A DNA stretch of 64,000 nt from RGEC01 sp964626685 (GTDB taxonomy: Bacteria > Bacteroidota > Bacteroidia > NS11-12g > UBA955), in contig CAZVJY010000003.1 of NCBI GenBank assembly GCA_964626685.1, positions 162,672-226,671 on the forward strand. The letters run 5' to 3'. Positions 24,543 through 33,879 of the stretch are shown here, one piece after another (position 1 is the first letter of the stretch; each line of letters begins with the position of its first letter). A program made the position numbers and the translations under genes. The notes under the pieces are model-generated. The model ran no database searches. It worked only from the letters and a program-made list of their open reading frames with translations, and was not told the DNA's origin.

Positions 24543-25937
24543 TTACTGATTTACAAAAACCTGCAGGTTGCCCTTTGTGAGTGAGCGCACAAGCAACGCA
24601 TCCGGACGAATGCTGTAGTCTTTGATGTCAAGTTCCTGTAGGCTGCCTTGCAGACGTACACCATAATCCATTTTCTGGTTCAGGGAAGCATTGATGGATT
24701 CGCGGGTAAGTTTCACCAGGTCCGAAACATCAAATACCATTTGTTCTTCCAGTTTTTTACGTATGGTTTCATCCAACAGCCATTTTGCAGACTTAATGAG
24801 GACGTTTTTGGTGGCAATGTCATACTCCACCTGTTTAAGCCTGAGTTGTGATGTTTTTGCATTGAATTCCGGCACGCTTAACAGATAAAATACGCCTTTA
24901 TTGCTGCCGGAAAAACCTACTTCCACACCCAGTTTTTCCTTGGCAGGGAATAACTTTATGTAGGTAACCTTTATTTTTTTGCTGCCCATTTCAAAAATCT
25001 GGTCTTTGATGGTGTTGTAAACCTGTGCAGAAAGGGTGTCGTAATTCATGTATAGGTCGGTGTATACCTCGAAGCCAGAGCTTTTTTTATAGGCTGATAA
25101 ATTGGGTAATTCAGAAGGTGTTGCCGATGCCGGAACTGTGGCAATAACAGGAGCCGCTTTCAGGCCCACCGAGAAACTCAGCTGTGAGCCATTCATGCTG
25201 ATGTCGCCCAGGCTAATTTCTTTTGGCTGAAAACGAAGGTAGCCAACCATGTCAATTTTAATATCTTCCTGCAGCGCATCCCAAATAGGTTTTACATACG
25301 GTTTTAGGTTCTGTTTAGCTATTTCCGCATCAATCATGCCTGCAAACTCACCCAGTCTTGGTTTTAACCTGCTTTGCAGAATGCTGTTGATGTTAATGTT
25401 GGCAAACGTCACTTCGCAGGGGTCTATGGTTTTAATATCCGTGAACCGCGAAGCAGATTTTACCTGATAGTTTGGCAGAATTTCAATATCCGATGACAGT
25501 TTCACATTCACCCTTCTTAGTTTTTCATTCCAGCCACAGGAAAAGGGGACAGGCGGATTAACACAAGTCTCGAAGAGACAGGCCGCACAGTATTCGCCTT
25601 TAAATCCGTAGGCCATATCCAAATTGAGGTTTACGGTTTTGCCCGATCCTGAAATCTGAAGGGGTTCGCGTTTTACTTTGTAGTCGTAGCGAAGGCCGGA
25701 GCATGGTTTGTCGCTGCCTTTGAATTCTTTATCAAACGCATCATCCGCCATTTTGAAAAAGGGCTTCATTTCCACTTTAATGGGAATGTGTATGTTAGAA
25801 ACAACAGATGGCAGTTGTTTTGGTGCAATGGTTTGGTTGGCAGTAGAAGGAGCTTGGGGTTTAATTCCTCCGCATCCCTGCAGCATCCAGGCAGCCAGCA
25901 AGAGTATAAAAGGGGAAATAAGCTGTCTTTTAAACAT
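24543..25937 (-). CDS. DUF4403 family lipoprotein
   Basis: The ATG at 25937 is preferred to a TTG at 25946 and gives 464 residues. The lipoprotein signal ends in AWMLQGCGG. The rest follows DUF4403: an opening SVVSNIHIPIKVEMKPF, a Cys-bearing insert (EYCAACLFETCVNPPVPFSC, six cysteines near residues 115-140) and a C-terminal beta-rich repeat ending VRSLTKGNLQVFVNQ. The fold resembles lipid-transfer barrels, but the function is unknown. An exact -7 box lies 23 bases upstream. Confidence 0.85.
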   Translation of the reverse strand: MFKRQLISPFILLLAAWMLQGCGGIKPQAPSTANQTIAPKQLPSVVSNIHIPIKVEMKPFFKMADDAFDKEFKGSDKPCSGLRYDYKVKREPLQISGSGKTVNLNLDMAYGFKGEYCAACLFETCVNPPVPFSCGWNEKLRRVNVKLSSDIEILPNYQVKSASRFTDIKTIDPCEVTFANININSILQSRLKPRLGEFAGMIDAEIAKQNLKPYVKPIWDALQEDIKIDMVGYLRFQPKEISLGDISMNGSQLSFSVGLKAAPVIATVPASATPSELPNLSAYKKSSGFEVYTDLYMNYDTLSAQVYNTIKDQIFEMGSKKIKVTYIKLFPAKEKLGVEVGFSGSNKGVFYLLSVPEFNAKTSQLRLKQVEYDIATKNVLIKSAKWLLDETIRKKLEEQMVFDVSDLVKLTRESINASLNQKMDYGVRLQGSLQELDIKDYSIRPDALLVRSLTKGNLQVFVNQ

Positions 25938-25960
25938 ACGATTCAATCGGAAACCGGATA

Positions 25961-25968
25961 CAAAATTA
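25961..25968 (-). promoter_or_regulatory. -7 promoter box of the DUF4403 gene
   Basis: TAATTTTG on the minus strand matches TAnnTTTG exactly. It overlaps the last codon of the symporter gene, so the DUF4403 gene has its own promoter and need not depend on the upstream genes. Confidence 0.55.
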
Positions 25969-26859
25969 CGCCTTCGGCTCTTTTTTGAACGCCGGATCGA
26001 GTTTCATGAGCGTCCAGGCCACCAGAAATGTAATTACAAAAGAGTACAATGCGTATACAAGAGCCGGTTTTTCCATGGCGGGAATGCCCAGTTTGTCGCC
26101 TGCAATGAGGAGGGCAAGTGCTGTGTTGTGCAAGCCCACTTCTACGGCAATGGTGATGCGGTTTTTGAAGGATAACTTTCCCAGCATGCCTGCGATGTAG
26201 CCTGTGAGCATACTGCCGATATTGAGCGCAATCATCCATATAGAAAGATCCTTCAAATCCGATGTTCGCATGGCGGTTCCGCCTTGGTCATTTCCTGCCA
26301 CAAACTTGAATGCAAATACGATCAGCAGAAGCATGGGTAAAATTACGTTCAGGTTTTTTTCAATTTTCAGTGCGCTGTTGCCATACTGGTGTCGGGCCAG
26401 CATGCCCAGCAGTGCCGGCATTACAGTAACGACAAAAATATCGAACATGGTTTTCCAGAAAGGCAGTTCTATCATTCTGCCGGAGTGCACAAAATGCTGC
26501 AAAAACAAGTTGACCAGAAACGGTATGGTAAAAAGTGAGAGCAAGGCATTGCATACGGTAAGGCTAATAGCCAGCGCTACATTGCCTTTTACGTAGTAGC
26601 TAACAAGGTTGCTGGTAATACCGCCAGGACAAACGGATAAAATCATGATGCCTACCTGAATTTCAGCGTTCAGTCCGCTTTGTTTTGCGATAAGCCACGC
26701 AAAAAACGGCAACAGCAGCATTTGAGACGCAAGCCCAATACTTAAAGCCCTGGGCTGGTCAAAAAGGTGTTTGAAGTCATCCTTGGTCAGCGACAGTCCC
26801 AGGCCAAACATGATCATTCCGAGCACTACATTTAGCAGTATGTTGATGTCAATGGCCAT
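25966..26859 (-). CDS. bile acid:sodium symporter (BASS) family transporter
   Basis: A 297-residue integral membrane protein with about nine to ten helices. MFGLGLSLTKDDFKHLF, LSVCPGGITSNLVSYYVKGN (the crossing-helix Na+ site) and EVGLHNTALALLIA are standard BASS signatures. Members carry bile acids, pantoate or other organic anions with Na+. The substrate is not predictable. Its start overlaps the LysE-like gene by 11 bases, so the two are coupled. Confidence 0.92.
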   Translation of the reverse strand: MAIDINILLNVVLGMIMFGLGLSLTKDDFKHLFDQPRALSIGLASQMLLLPFFAWLIAKQSGLNAEIQVGIMILSVCPGGITSNLVSYYVKGNVALAISLTVCNALLSLFTIPFLVNLFLQHFVHSGRMIELPFWKTMFDIFVVTVMPALLGMLARHQYGNSALKIEKNLNVILPMLLLIVFAFKFVAGNDQGGTAMRTSDLKDLSIWMIALNIGSMLTGYIAGMLGKLSFKNRITIAVEVGLHNTALALLIAGDKLGIPAMEKPALVYALYSFVITFLVAWTLMKLDPAFKKEPKA

Positions 26860-27511
26860 GTTTCAAATAGGGTATCAATAAAGTAAAAAAATGATAGAAA
26901 AAATAGATGCCGATAACCAGTAATATCAGTCCAAAATATTTATTGATAAAATAATAGACACGCCTGCTAAGTTTACGTCCCAGAAAATCACTTAGATAAA
27001 CTTTTCCAAGATCAAGTAAAAACAGGGTAAAAAGTATGGATATTAGGTTTATGAGTATCGATACTTCATAGTTTGGGTCATTTTTATCGTAATATACCGA
27101 TACGATAGCCAGCAATCCTACCCAGAGCAGTAATACAAAGGGATTAATCAGGTTTAATATAAAACCTTTAAAAAAAGATTTACTTTTTGCAGCAGGCTGT
27201 TCAATGCTGCGTAAAAATTGCTGGTATTTTTTGTAAAAACCCCTGATTCCGATATATGAGATGGCAGTAGCGGCAAAAAAGGAAAAACCAAGCTGAAATT
27301 CCGGCAGGATGAAGAATCGGGAAAGACCGAAAAAGCAAATCAGGGCCATGATAAACTCGCTGAGAAAAATGCCCAGTGCCACACGCATGCCTTCGGCTTT
27401 GCCTCCTTTAATTCCGGAATTTATCAGGGTGAAAAAGGATGGACCAAAGCTTAAGATGCTGATAAGGAAGCCCTGTCCGATGCCTTTCAGTATGGGAATT
27501 ATCCAAAACAA
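26849..27511 (-). CDS. LysE-family exporter
   Basis: The 220-residue protein with six predicted helices matches LysE/RhtB exporters: ILSFGPSFFTLINSGIKGG after the first helix, GIFLSEFIMALICFFGL, and NLINPFVLLLWVGLL. The start codon is TTG at 27511; no upstream ATG exists in frame. These proteins export amino acids. The cargo is unknown. It is transcribed into the BASS transporter. Confidence 0.88.
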   Translation of the reverse strand: MFWIIPILKGIGQGFLISILSFGPSFFTLINSGIKGGKAEGMRVALGIFLSEFIMALICFFGLSRFFILPEFQLGFSFFAATAISYIGIRGFYKKYQQFLRSIEQPAAKSKSFFKGFILNLINPFVLLLWVGLLAIVSVYYDKNDPNYEVSILINLISILFTLFLLDLGKVYLSDFLGRKLSRRVYYFINKYFGLILLVIGIYFFYHFFTLLIPYLKHGH

Positions 27512-27540
27512 TTGGATTGCAAATTAGCAATGAAAAACCG

Positions 27541-28335
27541 CTATCCCAAATATGACAGGGTGAATGGCTGCAATTCCCTGTAAACACTTGTATTTGCAGC
27601 TACAATTTGTTTGCCAAACAAATGATTGGGTTTTTGGTGGAAGTCACTGACAATGCCACCCGCTTCCGCTACCAGGAGTGCGCCCGCAGCCACGTCCCAG
27701 GCGTTTAGGCCGGTTTCATAAAAGCCGTCAAATCTCCCACAGGCTGTGTATGCAAGGTCTATTGCAGCCGATCCCATACGGCGAAGTCCGTGGGTGTTTT
27801 TCATCAACTCGCCCAGCAGCTCAAGGTAGGCTGAGGTTTGCTGAAATTCATAATACGGAAAACCGGTAGCAATCAGAGATGATTTTAAAGTATCAACATC
27901 ACTCACCCGAATAGGTTTATCATTTAAAAAGGCGCCTTTACCTTTTTCTGCGCAGAACATTTCTTCCATAACCGGGGCATATACCACACCTGCGTTTATA
28001 ATGCCGTTTTCCATAAGCGCAATACTGATAGAAAAAACCTGAAGTCCGTGGAGAAAATTTGTAGTCCCGTCCAGGGGGTCAATGATCCATACACTTTGGC
28101 CTTCAGCCTTTTCGGGTGCTGTATTTTCCTCGGTGATGAAGCCCGCATCGGGTTTGATGGCTCTTAATTTGTCTACCAGTATTTTTTCGCTTTCCACATC
28201 CACAAAACTCACCAGCTGATTAAGTCCTTTATCAGAAATAGCATCTCCGGTTACAGATCTGAAGTGGGTGCGCTGGAATTCTCCCGCATGCCTGCAGGCG
28301 TCTATCATGCCAGTAAGAAGTTCGGAGTATATCAA
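27541..28335 (-). CDS. inositol monophosphatase family protein
   Basis: The phosphatase motifs are complete: FITEENTAPE (metal-binding Glu), IIDPLDGTTNFLHG and NAWDVAAGALLVAEAGG. The start is taken at a TTG at 28335, which gives 264 residues and an N-terminus (IYSELLTGMIDACRHAGEF) that aligns with the family. A TTG at 28383 would add 16 residues with no match, and an ATG at 28308 would cut the first helix. The substrate may be inositol phosphate, a sugar phosphate or 3'-phosphoadenosine 5'-phosphate. Confidence 0.88.
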   Translation of the reverse strand: MIYSELLTGMIDACRHAGEFQRTHFRSVTGDAISDKGLNQLVSFVDVESEKILVDKLRAIKPDAGFITEENTAPEKAEGQSVWIIDPLDGTTNFLHGLQVFSISIALMENGIINAGVVYAPVMEEMFCAEKGKGAFLNDKPIRVSDVDTLKSSLIATGFPYYEFQQTSAYLELLGELMKNTHGLRRMGSAAIDLAYTACGRFDGFYETGLNAWDVAAGALLVAEAGGIVSDFHQKPNHLFGKQIVAANTSVYRELQPFTLSYLG

Positions 28336-28471
28336 TGTTGAAGCAATAAGTAGCGTTATTCTACGTGTTGGAAACGGTTTCAATTACAATAACTGGCAGA
28401 ATTATTAGGTATGTTAATTCTAACAGACTTGTAGGTCGTAAAGACAAAGCTGCCGATTAAAGTTAACAATA

Positions 28472-28888
28472 TCAACAAAATGCCTCGTATGCACCTGACA
28501 AATTGTCGGCGACCATATCTGCAGTGCGTCCTTCAATCATGTGGCGTTCTACCATATGCACGATTTGTCCATCTTTGAATAGTGCTACGGCAGGGGATGA
28601 AGGCGGGAAAGGAATCATGTATTCGCGGGCTTTTTGTGTGGCATCCAGGTCCTGTCCGGCAAAAACGGTAAACAACCTGGCGGGTTTTTTATCTGCCTGC
28701 AGGCTCTTTAGAATGCCGGGGCGGGCGCTGCCGGCCGCACAGCCGCATACAGAATTTACAACTACAAGTGTGGTGCCTTCCTGGTTGGAAAGGGCATTTT
28801 CCACTTCTTCAGCGGTGCGCAGTTCGGTGAATCCGTTGTTGGTGAGTTCAGCGCGCATGGGCGCTACTAGCATTTCCGGGTATGGCAT
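28472..28888 (-). CDS. bacilliredoxin, BrxA/BrxB family
   Basis: A 138-residue thioredoxin-like protein with the unusual CGC active site (VVNSVCGCAAG, Cys48 and Cys50) and the family opening MPYPEMLVAPMRAELTNNGF. ATQKAREYMIPFPPSSPAVALF is the conserved later block. Bacilliredoxins remove bacillithiol from mixed disulfides. Bacillithiol use by this organism is implied, not shown. A third Cys is the last residue of the protein. Confidence 0.92.
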   Translation of the reverse strand: MPYPEMLVAPMRAELTNNGFTELRTAEEVENALSNQEGTTLVVVNSVCGCAAGSARPGILKSLQADKKPARLFTVFAGQDLDATQKAREYMIPFPPSSPAVALFKDGQIVHMVERHMIEGRTADMVADNLSGAYEAFC

Positions 28889-29014
28889 GGTCTTTTGAGA
28901 TTACGTGGTTTAAAGACCACAAATTTAAGGCCAATTTGGTGGCAATAGGGTTAATATTCATATCTCAGGCATTTGGCATAATTATTTGTTGTTATTGCGT
29001 AAACATTCCAAACT

Positions 29015-29893
29015 ATGAGAAATCTAATGATTTTATGTATCGCAGGACTTTCAATGACTGCCTGCACGATTGTAAGGCCCGGTGAAACCGGTGTGAAAAG
29101 GAAACTTGGAAAGCTGGGTTACACCGCTTTTGACCCGGGCATTCGGTTCTACAATCCCTTTTTATCTACCATATTGCTTGTGCCAGTAAGGACAGTTAAC
29201 ATGGAGGTGAGGCTTCCTTTGCCCAGCAGGGAAGGACTTACCATTCAGTCGGAAATTTCAATACTTTATCGCATCGAGAAAAAATCAGCGCCTGATGTGA
29301 TTCGGAATATTGGCATGAATTACGAAGAGGTAGTAATCTTACCTGTATTTAGGTCTGCAGCAGCCGATGTAACCTCAAAGTTTTATGCGAAAGACATGCA
29401 TAGTGGAGAAAGGGCTCTGATCGAGAAGAATATCCGCGATACCATGATGGAAATTTTGGGTAACAAAGGGTTTATCGTTGAGAATGTTCTTATGAAATCG
29501 ATATCATTGCCTCCGGGCTTGTCTGCCGCCATTGAAGAGAAACTGAGGGCAGAGCAGGAGGCTCAGCGCATGGAGTTTACCAAACAGCGCGAAAAACTGG
29601 AAGCTGAGCGCAAGGCAATTGCAGCAGAAGGAGATAAGCAAGCTTCCATCATTGGTGCCCAGGCGCAGGCTGAAGTTGCCAAGATCAAAGCCGAGGGGCA
29701 GGCCAATGCCATCAAAATCGAAGCCGAGGCAAGAGCGAAAGGCAATGAAATGCTTTCCAAGAGTCTTACCGGCGATATTTTGAAAAACAATCAGATTGAA
29801 GCATTCAAGTCGTTGTCGCAGAGCAGCAATTCCAAAGTGATCATAACAGACGGGAAAACACCACTGCTGGGAATTCCTGAAGGGGGCAAATAA
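29015..29893 (+). CDS. prohibitin/SPFH-domain lipoprotein
   Basis: The 292-residue protein starts with a lipoprotein-like signal (LSMTACTIVRPGETGV, Cys17). Residues 25-190 are an SPFH (Band 7) domain, with GIRFYNPFLSTILLVPVR and the RSAAADVTSKFYAKDM helix. Residues 190-265 form a long Ala/Glu/Lys coiled coil (EKLRAEQEAQRMEFTKQREK). SPFH proteins build ring-shaped membrane microdomain scaffolds that guard proteases. Its 3' end abuts the end of hutI. Confidence 0.9.
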   Translation: MRNLMILCIAGLSMTACTIVRPGETGVKRKLGKLGYTAFDPGIRFYNPFLSTILLVPVRTVNMEVRLPLPSREGLTIQSEISILYRIEKKSAPDVIRNIGMNYEEVVILPVFRSAAADVTSKFYAKDMHSGERALIEKNIRDTMMEILGNKGFIVENVLMKSISLPPGLSAAIEEKLRAEQEAQRMEFTKQREKLEAERKAIAAEGDKQASIIGAQAQAEVAKIKAEGQANAIKIEAEARAKGNEMLSKSLTGDILKNNQIEAFKSLSQSSNSKVIITDGKTPLLGIPEGGK

Positions 29894-31129
29894 TTAGTTT
29901 TTATTGCCCTTCAGGTAAACGTCTTTGGCGTGGTTTACGCCAAAAAAATAGGGCACTGATTGCAGGGCATTGCGGGTTTCTGTGGTCCAGAAATCCGCTT
30001 GCTTGCCCACGGCAATGCAGCCGGTAAGGTGTTCAAGTCTGAGGCTGCGTGCAGCATTGAGTGTGATGGCATTGAAGGCTTCTACCGGGAGCAATTTCAT
30101 GCGGCTGCACCCGAGGCTCCATACCATTTGCAGGCTGCAAACCGGGCTGCTGCCGGGATTGAAGTCTGAAGCCAAAGCAAAAGGAAGGCCTGCATCGATG
30201 ATTTTTCTTGCCGGTGTATAGGGGATGTCCAGAAAGTAGCTGGTACCGGGCAATCCTACGGGCATGACTTCTGAATTTCTGAGGCATTCAATTTCATCAT
30301 CGCCCACATGTTCCAGGTGATCGGCGCTCCAGGCACAGGCCTTTGCCGCTACCTGTACACCACCGGTAATGCCAAGTTCATTGGCATGTATTTTGGCAGG
30401 TAGCCCCATTTCCGTTGCGGCTTCCAGCAGGCGCAGGGTTTGCTCTGGAGTAAAAAATCCACGGTCGCAGAAAACGTCCATATGGTCTGCCAGACCTTCC
30501 CCGCATACTGCAGGCAACATTTCATTCAGGATGTACTCTACATAATCTTCCTGATGGCCTTTAAATTCCGGGGGTACAGCATGGGCTCCCAAAAATGTGG
30601 TTTTGATGGTGGCTTTTACATTTCTGCCTATGCGGCGGGCTATACGCAACATTTTGAGTTCACTTTCCGTACTTAGTCCATAGCCGCTTTTGATTTCGAT
30701 GGTGGTTGAACCATGTTCTATCATGCGCTGAACCCGCCATAGACTTTGCTCATAAAGCCATTCTTCATCCATGCTGCGCAGTTTGGCTGCCGAATTTAGG
30801 ATGCCACCGCCTGCGGCCGCTATTTCTTCGTAGGTGGCGCCTTTTAGCCGCATTTCCCATTCGGTGCTGCGAGGCTCGGCAAAGATGCAGTGGGTGTGGC
30901 TGTCAATGAGTCCGGGTAAAACTTCCAGGCCTTGCAGCGAAACAATGTCATCTGCCGGTGGCAGGTTGCTTTCCTGCATGCTTCCCCATTTCGCAAAATT
31001 TCCGTTTTCAACCAGCATCCAGGCATTTTCAATGTGGCCGGTTTGGCTCATTTCCTTGCCTTTCAGGATACTCTTGGGTGTGTTTTCTATGCCGTGAATG
31101 GCTGAAATATGGGTAAACAACTTGCGCAT
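29894..31129 (-). CDS. hutI: imidazolonepropionase
   Basis: From the ATG at 31129 the protein has 411 residues, normal for HutI. The frame reaches 31336, but the extra part is the antisense of the carbonic anhydrase gene. The metal site begins with LPGLIDSHTHCIFAEPRS (His78, His80); KSGYGLSTESELKMLR, FLGAHAVPPEF and HANELG follow, with ALASDFNPGSSP near the end. It opens the ring of imidazolone-5-propionate in histidine breakdown. The other hut genes are not adjacent. Confidence 0.96.
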   Translation of the reverse strand: MRKLFTHISAIHGIENTPKSILKGKEMSQTGHIENAWMLVENGNFAKWGSMQESNLPPADDIVSLQGLEVLPGLIDSHTHCIFAEPRSTEWEMRLKGATYEEIAAAGGGILNSAAKLRSMDEEWLYEQSLWRVQRMIEHGSTTIEIKSGYGLSTESELKMLRIARRIGRNVKATIKTTFLGAHAVPPEFKGHQEDYVEYILNEMLPAVCGEGLADHMDVFCDRGFFTPEQTLRLLEAATEMGLPAKIHANELGITGGVQVAAKACAWSADHLEHVGDDEIECLRNSEVMPVGLPGTSYFLDIPYTPARKIIDAGLPFALASDFNPGSSPVCSLQMVWSLGCSRMKLLPVEAFNAITLNAARSLRLEHLTGCIAVGKQADFWTTETRNALQSVPYFFGVNHAKDVYLKGNKN

Positions 31130-31160
31130 GCCCTGCAAAAAAAGCATATTTGAACCGCTT

Positions 31161-31694
31161 ATGAGCACAGAATTGACGGAACGTTTGAAAAAAAGACCCC
31201 TGATGGGCAAAAATGTATTTGTGGCAAAAGGCGCACACGTCATTGGTGAAGTGCAGCTATACGATGAAAGCAGCGTGTGGTTTGGTGCGGTTTTGCGCGG
31301 CGACAGCGATTTAATTTCGGTTGGGGCCCGCACCAATATTCAGGACAATGCTGTGTTGCACGCCGACCCGGGTGATCCGTGTATCATTGGCGATAACTGC
31401 GTTATCGGTCACAGCGCTATTGTGCATGGCGCAAAGTTGAGCCACCATGTTTTGGTGGGGATGCATGCCACAGTGCTCAACAATGCTGAAATTGGCGAAT
31501 ACAGCATCATTGGTGCCAACGCACTGGTGCCATCAGGAATGGTGATTCCGCCCTACAGCCTAGTGCTGGGTGTGCCGGCAAAGGTGGTAAAAACGCTGGA
31601 TGAAAGTGTGCATCAGCGTATACAGGACAATACAAACGAATATGTGAGGAAGGCTCGTGCTTACATGGATGCAGGGTATTCAGCTGCTGATTAG
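31161..31694 (+). CDS. gamma-class carbonic anhydrase family protein
   Basis: The ATG at 31161 gives 177 residues and the usual start (ERLKKRPLMGKNVFVAKGAHVIG). The protein is a left-handed beta-helix of hexapeptide repeats (AIVHGAKLSHHVLVGMHATV). Three candidate zinc-binding His lie in VLHADPG, IGHSAIVHG and LVGMHATVL. The family includes CamH-like anhydrases and PaaY thioesterases; activity is not certain. It is divergent from hutI. Confidence 0.92.
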   Translation: MSTELTERLKKRPLMGKNVFVAKGAHVIGEVQLYDESSVWFGAVLRGDSDLISVGARTNIQDNAVLHADPGDPCIIGDNCVIGHSAIVHGAKLSHHVLVGMHATVLNNAEIGEYSIIGANALVPSGMVIPPYSLVLGVPAKVVKTLDESVHQRIQDNTNEYVRKARAYMDAGYSAAD

Positions 31695-31741
31695 AGAAGT
31701 TTTGGAAATGTTAGGTAAATTCCATGTATTTGAACAAAGCC

Positions 31742-32425
31742 TTATTTTGAAGCCTTTTTTTCAGCCTTGGCTTCTTTGGAATCCTTGCTCTCTTCCTTTT
31801 TAATATTGAAATTGTAGGTGAAGCCGATGCGGTGTTCCCAAAGCTGATCTTTGCTGTTACCCTGAACGTAGCCATCCAGATTGTCGTCAAAAGATGGCAT
31901 CCAGGTAGAGTTCAGGTTTATGTCAAGGTGTGGTGTACAACGGATATTCACACCCATTCCAACGGGAATATTCAGGTATGATACGTTGCGCCAGTTGAGC
32001 GTGTAATCAGGTTTTTGGCGGTCACCATAAAACATACCTACGCCGGCAACAAAATAAGGTGCCAGAAAAGCTTCTTCCTTAAGCCACTTGCCATTGTTGA
32101 ATTTGATCCTGGCAGTAAGATTGGCATTTGTGCCTTTGAGATTCAACACGGGATACTGTTCCTGAAAGGCATTGGGGTTGGGGTTAAAGTGCATTTTGCC
32201 ATAGTTGGCATTCAGGCTCAGGTCCAGCCACTTGTTTATGTAACGGGAAACCCCGCCTCCAAGCTGAAAATTGGGGTAGCGAAACTGAAGGAGTGACTTG
32301 CCCAGGTCTCCCTTGTATTCTTTGTGGTTTCCATTGATTGATACCGCCCATTTGTGGGTTGATGTCTGAGCATTTCCGGTGCTTGCGGCAAGCAGCAACA
32401 GCAAAATCCAAATCGAATTTTTCAT
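31742..32425 (-). CDS. outer-membrane beta-barrel protein
   Basis: The 227-residue protein has a signal peptide (MKNSIWILLLLLAASTGNAQ) and an eight-stranded-type barrel with KDLGKSLLQFRYPNFQLGG-like strands, AGVGMFYGDR and HLDINLNSTWMP. It ends with a highly charged tail (KEESKDSKEAKAEKKASK) that is probably periplasmic. An OmpA domain is absent. A near -7 box (TACTTTCG, minus strand, 32438-32445) precedes it. Confidence 0.75.
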   Translation of the reverse strand: MKNSIWILLLLLAASTGNAQTSTHKWAVSINGNHKEYKGDLGKSLLQFRYPNFQLGGGVSRYINKWLDLSLNANYGKMHFNPNPNAFQEQYPVLNLKGTNANLTARIKFNNGKWLKEEAFLAPYFVAGVGMFYGDRQKPDYTLNWRNVSYLNIPVGMGVNIRCTPHLDINLNSTWMPSFDDNLDGYVQGNSKDQLWEHRIGFTYNFNIKKEESKDSKEAKAEKKASK

Positions 32426-32560
32426 GGTGTTTTAATGCGAAAGTATTTAACAATTCTTCATAACATAAGAACATTGCTCATGATCTTGGTTATTTCTGAA
32501 CAGCTGAAATCGTGCAGAATATAATACCGCCCAAAAGTGCAATCTGCGGTGGATATTCCT

Positions 32561-32568
32561 TATACTTG
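32561..32568 (+). promoter_or_regulatory. probable -7 box of the M23 peptidase operon
   Basis: TATACTTG matches TAnnTTTG at 7 of 8 positions, 13 bases before the ATG at 32582. An upstream GTG at 32537 would precede it, which supports the ATG. Confidence 0.45.
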
Positions 32569-32581
32569 CAATAAACTAGAA

Positions 32582-33541
32582 ATGGCGCGCAAGACTAAAT
32601 ACTTTTTCAATCCAAAAAGTCTGAGTTTTGAGCGGGTTAGGGATAACCGCAGTTACATGCTTTGGCGCGGAATCGGATTCAGTAGCCTCATTCTGCTATT
32701 GTCTATGCTATTTGCCGTATTATTCAGCAGGATTTTCGCTACACCTCGAGAGCAGTCGCTGATGGATGAAAATGCAACCCTGAGGCGTGAACTGAGGGGG
32801 ATGGAGCGCTCGGTGGCAGAACTGGATCGGAATCTGGGTGTTTTGAAGGAACGCGATGTGCAGATATACAGGGCCATGTATGAGGCTGATCCGCCAAAGC
32901 CTGTTGATTACCGCGGTCCGGATTATGCAGAGCTTAAAGAATTGCCCGAAGGTGCACTGTTGCAACGCATCCGCCAAAAAATTGATCGTCTTGGGAAGGA
33001 AGCCTATGCTCAGGCTGTTTCATACGAATCTCTCAAAAGGCTAATTCGAGGCAAAGAGTCTTTTGTGAAATCCATACCGGCCATTCAGCCTGTAGCCAAT
33101 GAGAATTTGAATCAGATGGCCAGTGGCTTTGGTTACCGGCTTGACCCGTTTTACCGCACCTTTACCTTTCATGCCGGGATGGATTTTACGGCAGATATTG
33201 GCACTGAAGTGTTTGCTACCGGCGACGGTGTGGTGCAGAAAACAAATAATGACGGTTGGGGGTACGGAAACCATATCATCATAGATCACGGATTTGGCTA
33301 CACTACCCTCTACGGCCATTTGAGTAAAATGGTGGTAAGGCCCGGCCAATCGGTTAAAAGAGGTCAGCTGATAGGACATATTGGCAATACCGGTCGAAGT
33401 ACCGGCCCGCACCTACATTACGAGGTGCGTAGGGGTGGAAACCCGCTGAATCCGGCATTCTTTTATCACAACGATCTCACCGATGAACAATACCGTCAGA
33501 TGATAGAAATGAGCAACCGGGAATCCAAACGATTTGATTAA
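32582..33541 (+). CDS. M23-family peptidoglycan endopeptidase, membrane-anchored
   Basis: From the ATG at 32582 the protein has 319 residues. A transmembrane helix at about 31-51 is followed by a coiled coil (NATLRRELRGMERSVAELDR) and an M23 domain from about 175. Zinc ligands are His197 and Asp201 (HAGMDF) and HLHYE (His277, His279). Family members cut peptide cross-links of the wall and often partner with division or shape proteins. The last base of the stop codon is the first base of the next ATG (TAATG), so merR is translationally coupled. Confidence 0.93.
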   Translation: MARKTKYFFNPKSLSFERVRDNRSYMLWRGIGFSSLILLLSMLFAVLFSRIFATPREQSLMDENATLRRELRGMERSVAELDRNLGVLKERDVQIYRAMYEADPPKPVDYRGPDYAELKELPEGALLQRIRQKIDRLGKEAYAQAVSYESLKRLIRGKESFVKSIPAIQPVANENLNQMASGFGYRLDPFYRTFTFHAGMDFTADIGTEVFATGDGVVQKTNNDGWGYGNHIIIDHGFGYTTLYGHLSKMVVRPGQSVKRGQLIGHIGNTGRSTGPHLHYEVRRGGNPLNPAFFYHNDLTDEQYRQMIEMSNRESKRFD

Positions 33542-33879
33542 TGGAAGCAGAAAATACACATATTAAAAAGTACTACAAGATTGGCGAAGTGAGCAAAATG
33601 CTGCATGTTCCTGCATCGACTCTGCGCTTCTGGGAAACGGAATTTAAACAGCTTAAGCCCATGAAAAATAAGAAGGGCGATCGCATTTATTCACTCAAGG
33701 ACATTGAATTGCTGAAAGAAATTCACTACCTAACCCGTGAAAAAGGCATTAAAATAGCCAAAGCCAGTCGTAAGGTCAGCGGTAACAATGCCGACCAGAA
33801 TCCTAAAGCCGCACTTGTAAAGAAGTTAAGGGAACTAAAAGATAAACTGCAGGTATTTAAACAGGCTCTTGAAGCGTGA
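33541..33879 (+). CDS. MerR-family transcriptional regulator
   Basis: The 112-residue protein opens with a winged helix (YYKIGEVSKMLHVPASTLRF, then WETEFKQLKPMKNKKGDRIY). A short dimerisation helix follows; there is no effector domain and no Cys cluster for metal binding. It is the short MerR type found beside M23 genes throughout Bacteroidota. Its targets are unknown. Its stop overlaps the GTG start of the next gene. Confidence 0.92.
   Translation: MEAENTHIKKYYKIGEVSKMLHVPASTLRFWETEFKQLKPMKNKKGDRIYSLKDIELLKEIHYLTREKGIKIAKASRKVSGNNADQNPKAALVKKLRELKDKLQVFKQALEA

Noticed and set aside
28882..29085. 67-codon open frame between the bacilliredoxin and prohibitin genes
   Set aside because: It runs into the prohibitin gene in another frame and has no support beyond being open.
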